A stretch of DNA of 64,000 bases from Vibrio sp. ES.051. Lineage in GTDB: Bacteria > Pseudomonadota > Gammaproteobacteria > Enterobacterales > Vibrionaceae. Position numbers and translations under genes: made by a program. Numbering within the stretch: the first letter of the stretch is position 1; every line of letters begins with the position of its first letter. The stretch covers positions 496,001-560,000 of the forward strand of contig NZ_PDJL01000005.1 of the NCBI RefSeq assembly GCF_002563795.1, in the 5' to 3' direction. Shown here in pieces: positions 27,878-35,850 of this stretch. Under the pieces are notes generated by a model. That model was not told where the DNA came from. It searched no databases and was given only the letters and a program-made list of their open reading frames with translations.

Positions 27878-27905
27878 AAACGGCTTGTTATACAAGCCGT
27901 TTTTA
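27878..27905. terminator. Bidirectional terminator between yihW and the mutarotase gene
   Basis: A 10-base stem AAACGGCTTG / CAAGCCGTTT with a 5-base loop, then TTTT. It lies between convergent genes and can serve the plus strand well; runs of A on the other side allow use in the reverse direction too. Confidence 0.85.
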
Positions 27906-27930
27906 TTTTGCGTAAAACAAGCGGCACCGC

Positions 27931-28992
27931 TCACTTCACTGAAAATCGGTGTATAGTCTTCTCTTGGTACACATCGCCCGGATTCAAACGCGTCGAAGGA
28001 AAATGGCCTTTATTCGGGCTATCAGGAAAATGTTGGGTCTCTAGACACATGCCATGACAAGATTCATAGCGCTCACCGTGGCGACCAACCCAGTGCTTAT
28101 TGGATAGCTTAAATCCATTGTAAAACTGGACACCAGGCTGGGTGGTTAATACCGTCATCATACGACCGCTATTAGGTTCATACAATTCAGCAGCATACTT
28201 GTACTCCCCTTCAACCTTAGAGCCATCGAGTACTAGATTGTGGTCAAAACCACCATTGGGCATGCTCGTTTTGTTGTCAGCTATGCGCCTCGTCTCGGTA
28301 AAGTCGAGGCCTGATCCAAGAACGCTACGTATTTCACCTGTAGGAATAGAGTTCTCATCAACAGGTGTGTAGAAGTTGGCATAGAGTCTTAAGTCATGAC
28401 CATCGACGCTTCCTGAATCGTGCCCGCCTAAGTTGTAATAGCTGTGGTTACACAGGTTGACGACTGTAGGCGTATCAGTGGTCGCTTTGAAGTTGAAGTG
28501 AACTCGGTTGCTTTCATCCAAACCTACGGAATGCGTGACGACCAAATTGCCACCGTAACCAGATTCACCATCGGTCGACACTCGGCTAAAGTGGATGAAA
28601 ATCGCGTCTTGTCGCTCTTCAATAGCGAAATCCCAAACGTACTTATCGAATCCATTGCTACCCCCGTGCAGGTGTTGCCCTGTTGGCAGCTCATTGGTTT
28701 CCAACTCAAATGACTCACCATCTAGCTTATAACATCCATTCTCAATGCGGTTCGCATAGCGACCGGCGACGGCACCAAAAAACGGATGGCCTTGCAGATA
28801 TTTGTCTAGACTTTCATAACCAAGCACTACATCCGCTCTCTGGCCTTGCCGATCAGGAACCTCAAGAGAAGTTACAATACAACCATAGTTTGTGACTGCT
28901 AAGCTGAGTCCTTGACTGTTTTCGAGGGTAAAGAGTTGTACAGGTGTCGACTGCCCTGCGACCTCGCCCCAGTTCTGTTGTTTTAGTTTCAC
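27931..28992 (-). CDS. Aldose 1-epimerase, predicted sulfoquinovose mutarotase
   Basis: 353 residues, GalM size rather than the shorter YihR. Motifs: FGAVAGRYANRIENG, LHGGSNGFDKYVWD, VNLCNHSYYNLGG with the catalytic histidine region, PTGEIRSV, and CLETQHFPDSPNK with the general-base glutamate. It interconverts anomers of the sugar freed by YihQ. It starts with a GTG that overlaps the TGA of the activase gene (GTGA), so it is the third gene of the glycyl radical operon. The sulfoquinovose assignment is from context. Confidence 0.88.
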   Translation of the reverse strand: MKLKQQNWGEVAGQSTPVQLFTLENSQGLSLAVTNYGCIVTSLEVPDRQGQRADVVLGYESLDKYLQGHPFFGAVAGRYANRIENGCYKLDGESFELETNELPTGQHLHGGSNGFDKYVWDFAIEERQDAIFIHFSRVSTDGESGYGGNLVVTHSVGLDESNRVHFNFKATTDTPTVVNLCNHSYYNLGGHDSGSVDGHDLRLYANFYTPVDENSIPTGEIRSVLGSGLDFTETRRIADNKTSMPNGGFDHNLVLDGSKVEGEYKYAAELYEPNSGRMMTVLTTQPGVQFYNGFKLSNKHWVGRHGERYESCHGMCLETQHFPDSPNKGHFPSTRLNPGDVYQEKTIHRFSVK

Positions 28993-29984
28993 GTTATTGC
29001 CTCATAGTTATTATCTTTTTCCGTCTGTCGGGCTTCTTCTTGCTCCTTTGTCCCAACGACACAGCGAATTCCGCGTTGATTAAAATAGTCGGCAATGTTG
29101 CCAACTCGCTGTTGAAATTCATGGCGGTCGAAACTGAGATCGCGCATCTTGTACTCAAGTCCTAACGACTGGTATTTCTCCTCGCCTAAACGCATAAAGC
29201 TCAAGAGCTGTACTACCTTTACTCGACCATTCAGCTCACGCTCAATAAAGTCCGCGGTGGCTGATATGTTGGCGTCATCTTCGTTGATAGTCGGGATAAC
29301 AGGGATTCTAAGTATTAGATCCTTATCGGCAGCCACGAGCAGTTTTAAGTTACGTAGTATTTTGCGGTTTTCGACGCCAGTGTGGCGTTTATGAGCTTGA
29401 CCATCCATCAGCTTAATATCTGAAATAACTAAATCCGTGTAGGGAAGCACTTGTTCAATACGATTCCAGTTAGCATAGAAACTGGATTCCAAACAGGTAT
29501 GAATATCCTCCTGCTTACAAGCCTTAAATAGTTCTCGCACAAAGCAGCTTTGTAGCAGAGGTTCTCCACCGGACATAGTTACGCCACCGCCAGAGCGGTC
29601 ATAGAAGCCGCGATCTTTTCTAATCAGCGCCATGCAATCATCAACCGACATTAGCTGACCCCACTGCTTAATCGCCTCTGAAGGGCACTCTTCTACACAG
29701 TTCAAACACCCGTTACACAAATTGCGATCAACCTGAGATAAAGTAGCATCTGAGTAGATCAACATGTCACTGTTTGGGCAGACATCTTGGCAAGACCCAC
29801 AGTGCTCGGTGGATATACATTTGTTTTGAAACACCCCAACCTCAATACGACGATTGAAGCTTTCGGGGTTTCCACACCAATCACAACGTAGCGGACAACC
29901 TTTTAGAAATATTTCGGTACGAATACCGGGGCCATCATGCAGCGTAAATCGTTGTATATTGAGAACCTTGGCTAGATCTGACAC
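28989..29984 (-). CDS. Glycyl radical enzyme activating protein (radical SAM)
   Basis: About 331 residues. I place the start at the GTG at 29984, 5 bases after AGAGG; an ATG at 30008 has its purine run too close. The start reads LNIQRFTLHDGPGIRTEIFLKGCPLRCDWCGNPES, with the CX3CX2C cluster that binds SAM. An inserted ferredoxin-like part carries two further cysteine sets (CGSCQDVCPNSD and CNGCLNCVEECP), typical of activases of eliminase-type glycyl radical enzymes. GGGVTMSGGEPLLQ follows. It installs the glycyl radical on the enzyme encoded just upstream. Confidence 0.94.
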   Translation of the reverse strand: MSDLAKVLNIQRFTLHDGPGIRTEIFLKGCPLRCDWCGNPESFNRRIEVGVFQNKCISTEHCGSCQDVCPNSDMLIYSDATLSQVDRNLCNGCLNCVEECPSEAIKQWGQLMSVDDCMALIRKDRGFYDRSGGGVTMSGGEPLLQSCFVRELFKACKQEDIHTCLESSFYANWNRIEQVLPYTDLVISDIKLMDGQAHKRHTGVENRKILRNLKLLVAADKDLILRIPVIPTINEDDANISATADFIERELNGRVKVVQLLSFMRLGEEKYQSLGLEYKMRDLSFDRHEFQQRVGNIADYFNQRGIRCVVGTKEQEEARQTEKDNNYEAIT

Positions 29985-30054
29985 GTTTACCTCTAACTTG
30001 TTAAACATCCCTTCATGGCTTCAACACCCTGTGTGGAAGCCATGAAAAGCCTCA

Positions 30055-32586
30055 TTAAAACCTAAGTTCGGTACGTTGAATCAAGTCATCCTGTAGTGGC
30101 TTACCCAGCTCGACGAAATAGGCACTATAGCCGGCCACACGTACTAGCATATCTTTGTAGAGCTCTGGGTTCTTTTGCGCCGCTCGCATCTTCTCTGAGC
30201 TCATGATGTTGAACTGGACATGCATCCCTTGTTTATTGATGTACTCATCGACAAAATTGACCAAGATATCGCGCCCCTCAACCCCAGATACCACATCTTC
30301 CGGGAAACGAAGGTTGAGCAGTGTTCCGTTAGTCGCCAAGCTGTGATCAACTTTTGTCACTGAGTTAATTACTGCTGTTGGACCTTGAGTATCATGCGAT
30401 CCCCCCGCTGTATGCACTGGTCCCATGTTGTCTGAAATCGGCTCACCATTTTTACGACCATCGAGTGATGCGTTGGTGTATAACCCCATCCCCACATTGG
30501 CATTAACGGTATACACGCCAGGGCTAAATTTACCCCCACGCGGGTTTTTGCGCCCTTTGATGTGGCGGCAGTAGCACTCAAACATAAACGCAAACAGTTC
30601 ATCTACTTCATCAATATCATTACCATAATGAGGAATTTTAGAACTATTCACCAATGCGTAAAGCTTTTGGTGACCATCCCAGTTATCTCTTATTGCGTCT
30701 AGCAATTGCTTACCCGTATACTTTCGGTCATCAAACATCAACTTCTTGATGGTTGCAAGTGAATCGGCACACGTTGCAATACCCGCAGCCTGTGGTGCAG
30801 TACCATTGTATTTCGCACCGCCAAACGTCATATCTTTACCTGACTCGATGCAGCCTTCGAAGAAGGCAGAAATGTAAGGTGTGGGCTTAATCATTCTATG
30901 CATTTTGTCCGTCACGTTTAGGCAACTACACAATTGATCGCACCAATAGGCAAACTGTTTATCAACGCTCTCTAGTACCTCTTCAAATGTTCGATAAGTT
31001 TCTAAACTACCGGTATCAGGACCCAACTGCATTCCCGCATTAGGACCGGATAAAACTCGCCCGCCGTTGATCACCATCTCCATCATCTTGGCAGTGTTTA
31101 CATAACCAGCATCTAACCATCCATGTTCTTTTCCAGGGATGGTCGGCTCAACACAACCGACTACGGCATAATTGCGCGCTTCTTCAAGAGATACTCCTTT
31201 ACTGAACATTGCCTTAATTGCTGGACCGTCATTAAACAGCTTAGGATGCCCATAGCCTGCACGAACACATTCGATGGTCTTTATTTTCAGTTCGTACGGG
31301 GTGTTTTCGTGCATGCGCAAGCACACCCAAGGGTTCATCATGCGGGTGTGAACAGACGCCTCCAACATCAGCATGGTGAGATCGTTAGTCGCATCGTTGC
31401 CCTGCTCATCAACACCACCGATAGTTAAACTCTCCCCTCCAAAGCCACGACCATTTCGGACTTTGACTGTGCCCTTATCTTTTAACTTAGTTGGGTTGTT
31501 CATCTTGACGTAAAGCACTTCGAGCACTTCTAGAACAAAGGCTTTAGAGACATTATTTTCGACTACATCTCGGGTATAAAATGGCAACATCCATTGATCC
31601 ATACGCCCGTAGGAGATCGAGTGACCATTGCCTTCTATTTGGGTCATAGTTACAGCGAAGTTGAACAACTGAGCCGCTTGCCAGAAACTTTGAGGAGCTC
31701 CGCCTGCAATTTGATAACAGTTGGCAGAAATGGCTTGGAGTTCTTTTTTACGCATTTCATTTGTTTCAGAAAATGCCATATCTTCCGCAAGCAGTGCGTA
31801 ACGTGTGATGTACTTGACCGCGGCTTCAAGGGTTATGATTGTCGCTTTGTAGTAATCACGTTTATCACTATAGTCAGGATCTTGTTTAGACAGTTGAGCG
31901 AACGCCTCTGTCGTTTGTTGTAACACTCCGTTATAACCAAGAGTCATTAGTTTTTCGAAGTCCATCGCAAAGTGACCAATGCCAGCAAAGTGATAGTTGT
32001 TAGTTTGAAAAACCTTTTCCCCAACATGTGACCCTTTCTTTTGGTCATCATTAAGGTGAGCAGTAATAAACTCATTGGCACTTTTTCCCTTCCAATATTT
32101 ACACAACTCAAGAATTTCGGCTCGGTCTTGCTCACTACGAATGTAAAACTGGTCGTTAGCACGCTCTTCAAATGGTGAATTTAATATCTCATCAATAATC
32201 CAATCGACTGAAAACTCTGGGTAGATCGGTGACGCTTTAGCAGGAGCGGCTATCTCCCCCAAAATTAAGTCATCTGAGTAGACGTGCAAGGTGCTGTTGA
32301 GCAGGATGTTTTCAAATGCATAAGCACATTGTAGAATTTTCGGCATCGACTCACTACGCTTGTACGACTCAGTAACCAAGCGTAGCCTTTCAACATCAAT
32401 TTCATACGGTCTATCAAGAAACGTTTGACGCAATCTATTCACGCGCGGGAATGGTGACCAGTCTTCATGACCAACTTCGTAACCAAGCCCATACACTTTA
32501 TCGAACTCTTCGATTCCCCTTGCGTCTGTATGCAGCCTTGCGTTTAACCCATACAAGTTCTCTTTTTGTGCTTGGAAATTATCCAT
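30055..32586 (-). CDS. Glycyl radical enzyme, candidate dihydroxypropanesulfonate lyase or dehydratase
   Basis: About 843 residues from the ATG at 32586 (GAGG upstream). Numbered from an ATG 15 bases earlier, the glycyl radical loop is RVAGYSAYF with Gly824, and the thiyl loop is VGCVEPTIPGKEHGWLDAG with Cys483, Glu485 and Asp497. Cys-x-Glu marks the eliminase group (glycerol dehydratase, CutC, IslA, HpsG/HpfG), not pyruvate formate-lyase. Asp497 and His210 (GIGHF) fall where glycerol dehydratase has its catalytic Asp and His. Beside YihU, the likely substrate is dihydroxypropanesulfonate, giving hydroxyacetone and sulfite (HpsG type) or 3-sulfopropionaldehyde (HpfG type). A glycerol dehydratase is the main alternative. 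Confidence 0.85.
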   Translation of the reverse strand: MDNFQAQKENLYGLNARLHTDARGIEEFDKVYGLGYEVGHEDWSPFPRVNRLRQTFLDRPYEIDVERLRLVTESYKRSESMPKILQCAYAFENILLNSTLHVYSDDLILGEIAAPAKASPIYPEFSVDWIIDEILNSPFEERANDQFYIRSEQDRAEILELCKYWKGKSANEFITAHLNDDQKKGSHVGEKVFQTNNYHFAGIGHFAMDFEKLMTLGYNGVLQQTTEAFAQLSKQDPDYSDKRDYYKATIITLEAAVKYITRYALLAEDMAFSETNEMRKKELQAISANCYQIAGGAPQSFWQAAQLFNFAVTMTQIEGNGHSISYGRMDQWMLPFYTRDVVENNVSKAFVLEVLEVLYVKMNNPTKLKDKGTVKVRNGRGFGGESLTIGGVDEQGNDATNDLTMLMLEASVHTRMMNPWVCLRMHENTPYELKIKTIECVRAGYGHPKLFNDGPAIKAMFSKGVSLEEARNYAVVGCVEPTIPGKEHGWLDAGYVNTAKMMEMVINGGRVLSGPNAGMQLGPDTGSLETYRTFEEVLESVDKQFAYWCDQLCSCLNVTDKMHRMIKPTPYISAFFEGCIESGKDMTFGGAKYNGTAPQAAGIATCADSLATIKKLMFDDRKYTGKQLLDAIRDNWDGHQKLYALVNSSKIPHYGNDIDEVDELFAFMFECYCRHIKGRKNPRGGKFSPGVYTVNANVGMGLYTNASLDGRKNGEPISDNMGPVHTAGGSHDTQGPTAVINSVTKVDHSLATNGTLLNLRFPEDVVSGVEGRDILVNFVDEYINKQGMHVQFNIMSSEKMRAAQKNPELYKDMLVRVAGYSAYFVELGKPLQDDLIQRTELRF

Positions 32587-32748
32587 CACTAACCTCATCA
32601 AAATTTGAAATCAAAATGCCGATACGCAATCCATAAATTGACGCATTGGCATTCTGACCCGTCAACAAGCCTATTCATGAGTAGTTATTATACGAAAGAG
32701 GTAAAACTCAACCGAGATGACGGTCACGAACCGAAACTAAAAATACAA

Positions 32749-32767
32749 AAAACAACAAAATGTGACA
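32749..32767. promoter_or_regulatory. Candidate operator shared by two divergent promoters (copy 2)
   Basis: AAAACAACAAAATGTGACA, the exact reverse complement of 26042-26060. It lies between the start of the glycyl radical enzyme gene and that of the exporter. It overlaps a possible GTG start at 32762, which argues for the later exporter start at 32837. Confidence 0.6.
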
Positions 32768-32836
32768 CGCACAATGGCAATTAATTTCAATAAGTCTATA
32801 GTGAGCCTTCATTTAATTAGATCAGAAAATAGACGC

Positions 32837-33577
32837 ATGGACACTACGATAATATTTATTTCGATGATCATAGCTTTAGCCGGGTTTACTCAAGGTTTGA
32901 CTGGCTTTGGCTCTGCACTCGTCTCCGTACCACTGCTATCAATGATAGTGGAAGCTCAAACTGCGGTTCCTATTGCGGGGATTTTTGGTTGGCTAGTGAC
33001 GTTGCCTGTAGTGTGGAAAATGCGACACTCTATCCAACGTCAAACAGGTTTGATCTTGTTTGCAGGTTCAATTCCAGCCTCTTTTGTCGGTGCAAAACTG
33101 CTTGCAACCATGCCGTCACAATACATTCTGTTGACAATGGGTATTGTACTTGTGCTATCGAGCCTACATTCGATGATATCTACTAAGCCTCTGTTTAAAA
33201 AGACCTCTGTACCTATCACGGTTGGAGCAGGTTTTACCTCAGGCGTGCTAGGAGCAAGTGTTGGCGAGTCGGGACCACCAGTAATTGCCTATACCTCAAT
33301 GCAACCATGGACAGCGGATCAAACTAAATCAACACTCGCCTTCTTTTTTATGCTGCAAATGATCGGAGCGAACATCAGCTTCTGGAATGAAGGTTTGATC
33401 ACCGACGCGGTCGTCTCGCATGTTATCTCCGCCCTACCTGCGTTTGCTGTAGGTTTAGCTGGCGGCATGATCGGCTACCACTACTTGCAGAAGTATAAAA
33501 TTGACTATCACAAAATCGTCCACATCTTCTTGCTGTTCCTCGGCTGTATGCTGGTGTTCAAAAATGTCAGTTTTTAG
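32837..33577 (+). CDS. TauE/SafE-family exporter
   Basis: 246 residues from the ATG at 32837; the open frame reaches back to 32762 but that extension covers the shared operator and lacks family character. About eight membrane segments. Family pattern: IALAGFTQGLTGFGSALVSVPLLSMI near the start and SGVLGASVGESGPPVIAYTSMQ in the middle. TauE/SafE proteins export sulfite or small sulfonates in sulfonate degraders. Placed divergently from the glycyl radical enzyme, it probably exports sulfite or the sulfonate end product. Confidence 0.88.
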   Translation: MDTTIIFISMIIALAGFTQGLTGFGSALVSVPLLSMIVEAQTAVPIAGIFGWLVTLPVVWKMRHSIQRQTGLILFAGSIPASFVGAKLLATMPSQYILLTMGIVLVLSSLHSMISTKPLFKKTSVPITVGAGFTSGVLGASVGESGPPVIAYTSMQPWTADQTKSTLAFFFMLQMIGANISFWNEGLITDAVVSHVISALPAFAVGLAGGMIGYHYLQKYKIDYHKIVHIFLLFLGCMLVFKNVSF

Positions 33578-33673
33578 ACATTTAGAATAACATACGTACC
33601 TATAACTCTACCTCATAGCAGTTTATCCAACATAGTCACCGTCGCTCTGGAGCTTAATCTAAGGTCTATGCGC

Positions 33674-33705
33674 CAAAAAGGCAGTGTGAATCGACACTGC
33701 CTTTT
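33674..33705 (+). terminator. Rho-independent terminator after the exporter gene
   Basis: AAAAAGGCAGTGT / ACACTGCCTTTTT, a 13-base perfect stem with a 6-base loop ending in TTTTT. The rest of the gap 33578-33877 shows no gene. Confidence 0.9.
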
Positions 33706-33877
33706 TAAATCCTCACATATACCTTGGAAATTAAGTTAAGACTTAAATTGACTTCCTCAGCACAGTTGCACCTAATTCGTATTAACTATACATTCCAGTC
33801 AACTAAGTGAATGTTTTTAAGCAATTGATAAAAATAACAATTAAACTATGAGAATTGAATTTGGAGAGTCAAAGTAA

Positions 33878-34630
33878 ATGCAGGAGCTAATAAAAAAAGG
33901 GAAGAAAGTCATTGGCGTAATTGATCGCTATTGGAATATAATAACTGCTAAGTTTTGGAGATCGCCCCTCGGCTCAATCATTGCTTTCTTACCCTTTGTA
34001 TGCGGCTTAGGACTTACCTCTATCGGCCTGTTCCGACTTTGGCAGGGCTTCGAAGTCATTGTCATTATCTGGTATTTGTCATTTACCTCTTTCTGTATCG
34101 CCTGGAAGTTAAGAAATGTCACTGGTTTTATCCTAAAGCGACCGACTATAAAGGGTAAAATGATGAAGAAGGTCGTTGCCTGGATAATCAAGTTGCTTCC
34201 TGATTATCAACAACCGATAGCTGATAATGCAGTAAAGAAACACAACAAAATCAAGCGCAATTTAGGAGCGATCTCACTAATTACCGCCTTACTCTCAACT
34301 TTCTTTTGTCTTTTCGAAGCTCTCTACAACACTGATCCGAACGCCGCCATCAGAGAGTTCTTCTCACTCCCCTTTGTCCTCAACCTAGGGTCAGTACTCT
34401 ATATTACCTTCATCGATGATATTGCTTTTTCATTCCTTATTGATGATTACTCTATCGACGCGACAATAAATAAAGATAGTTCCAACCTTGTACTAAAGGA
34501 TGAAGACACGAGTATTAAGTTTTCTACAACCGAGTCAAAAACTTCAGGAACAGTATCTAACAGTGATGGAAGTAAAATCGAAATGACTGCAGATGAAGAA
34601 AAATTGAGGTCGACATTGAGGAATAGATAA
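33878..34630 (+). CDS. Membrane protein of unknown function
   Basis: 250 residues with four hydrophobic segments (about 30-55, 60-80, 131-150 and 167-190) and a hydrophilic acidic/serine-threonine C-terminal tail (SIKFSTTESKTSGTVSNSDGS). I do not recognise a family. It is the only gene between the two halves of the sulfoquinovose cluster with no evident part in the pathway, and it has its own promoter gap and terminator, so it may simply be a passenger. Confidence 0.65.
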   Translation: MQELIKKGKKVIGVIDRYWNIITAKFWRSPLGSIIAFLPFVCGLGLTSIGLFRLWQGFEVIVIIWYLSFTSFCIAWKLRNVTGFILKRPTIKGKMMKKVVAWIIKLLPDYQQPIADNAVKKHNKIKRNLGAISLITALLSTFFCLFEALYNTDPNAAIREFFSLPFVLNLGSVLYITFIDDIAFSFLIDDYSIDATINKDSSNLVLKDEDTSIKFSTTESKTSGTVSNSDGSKIEMTADEEKLRSTLRNR

Positions 34631-34631
34631 A

Positions 34632-34665
34632 AAATAAAGCCCTACATAATCGTAGGGCTTTATTT
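34632..34665. terminator. Bidirectional terminator
   Basis: AAATAAAGCCCTAC / GTAGGGCTTTATTT, a 14-base perfect stem with loop ATAATC, between the ends of the unknown membrane gene and gldA. It closes the dctP-yihQ-dhaK-gldA unit on the minus strand. Confidence 0.88.
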
Positions 34666-34694
34666 TAGTTATGATTCCAGGTTGTTACTTACTT

Positions 34695-35780
34695 CTATTC
34701 AGAACCAAGCTTATGCGCGGTTAGGATAGCCGCGTAAACTGACTGAGCAGTTACCGGGAAAGGCATGTTATGAATGGTTTCGCCTTCAGCGCAAGAGGCT
34801 TCGGCCACTTCCATCAATTTCTCGTTGTTAAGCTCTTTAACACCCATTTGATGAAGGTTGGTTGGCAAGCCTACTGATCGACAGAAGTTAAGCACTTCGT
34901 CAATTTCTGCTTGAGGAGCATTTTCTAACACTAGCTGAGTTAACGTACCAAACGCCACTTTCTCGCCGTGTAATAGATGGTGACACTCTTCTAGCTTAGT
35001 AAGGCCATTGTGGATAGCATGTGCGGCTGCAAGACCTGAGCTTTCAAAGCCGATACCCGATAGATACGTGTTCGCTTCAATGATGTTATCAACCGCTTTG
35101 GTTGCGACACCATTTTCTGCTGCTGCTTTCGCTTTTACGCCATCAGCAATTAGAGTCTCGTAACACAGTTTTGCGAGTGCCTGCGCTGAACGCGTTGGCG
35201 CTCCACCAGCCATAGTCGCCTTACCTGATAAACCATTTGCGCGTGCTTCAAAGTAAGTTGATAGAGCGTCACCCATACCTGCAACAAGCGTGCGTACAGG
35301 TGCAGCTGCAATAATACCTGTATCCATGATGACCATGTTCGGGTTTGATGGGAACAGTAGGTACTCACTGAACTCACCTTCTGGTGTATAAATTACCGCA
35401 AGCGCAGAAGTGGGAGCATCAGTAGAAGCGATAGTTGGTACGATAACCACAGGCACTTTTGAGTAATAAGCGACAGCTTTTGCTGTATCAAGCGTCTTAC
35501 CACCGCCAATACCAATAATGACATCATTACCCTGCTGCTTACTCACCTCGATTAGGCGGTCAATTTCAATGTGAGAACATTCGCCACCGAAAGTGTCAAA
35601 ACTTGCTTGAAGACCTTCACCGACAATACTGGTCTCTGCTCGATCACGAACTAAGCCCATAACGAAATCATCAGCGATGGCTAACGGCTTTTTACCAAAC
35701 ACAGACACATATTTGCCAATGTTGTCTAGCGAACCTTCACCTTGAATGTATTTGCTTGGGGAAATAATAATGTTGTCCAT
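34695..35780 (-). CDS. gldA: Glycerol dehydrogenase
   Basis: 361 residues, closely similar to E. coli GldA along its length: SPSKYIQGEGSLDNIGKY, GIGGGKTLDTAKAVAYY for NAD, VPTIASTDAPTSALAVIYTPEGEF, and zinc ligands in MGDALSTYFEARA, AAHAIHNGLT and HLLHGEKVAFGTLTQLVLENAP. It oxidises glycerol to dihydroxyacetone and in reverse reduces hydroxyacetone to 1,2-propanediol. It is last in the yihQ operon after dhaK. The direct role is oxidising glycerol released by YihQ; reduction of hydroxyacetone from an HpsG-type enzyme is a second possibility. Confidence 0.93.
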   Translation of the reverse strand: MDNIIISPSKYIQGEGSLDNIGKYVSVFGKKPLAIADDFVMGLVRDRAETSIVGEGLQASFDTFGGECSHIEIDRLIEVSKQQGNDVIIGIGGGKTLDTAKAVAYYSKVPVVIVPTIASTDAPTSALAVIYTPEGEFSEYLLFPSNPNMVIMDTGIIAAAPVRTLVAGMGDALSTYFEARANGLSGKATMAGGAPTRSAQALAKLCYETLIADGVKAKAAAENGVATKAVDNIIEANTYLSGIGFESSGLAAAHAIHNGLTKLEECHHLLHGEKVAFGTLTQLVLENAPQAEIDEVLNFCRSVGLPTNLHQMGVKELNNEKLMEVAEASCAEGETIHNMPFPVTAQSVYAAILTAHKLGSE

Positions 35781-35850
35781 AATGGAGTCCTTTTCTAACT
35801 CTGTTTCACGTAATGAGCCGGGCCACTACTAGGGTGACCCGTTAATTGGA

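Noticed and set aside
30055-32586. Pyruvate formate-lyase identity for the glycyl radical enzyme
   Set aside because: Pyruvate formate-lyase has two adjacent cysteines in the thiyl loop; here it is Cys-x-Glu, the eliminase pattern.
32638-32665. TTGACG...CGTCAA inverted pair before the glycyl radical gene as an FNR site
   Set aside because: Half sites are 16 bases apart and do not fit TTGAT-N4-ATCAA.
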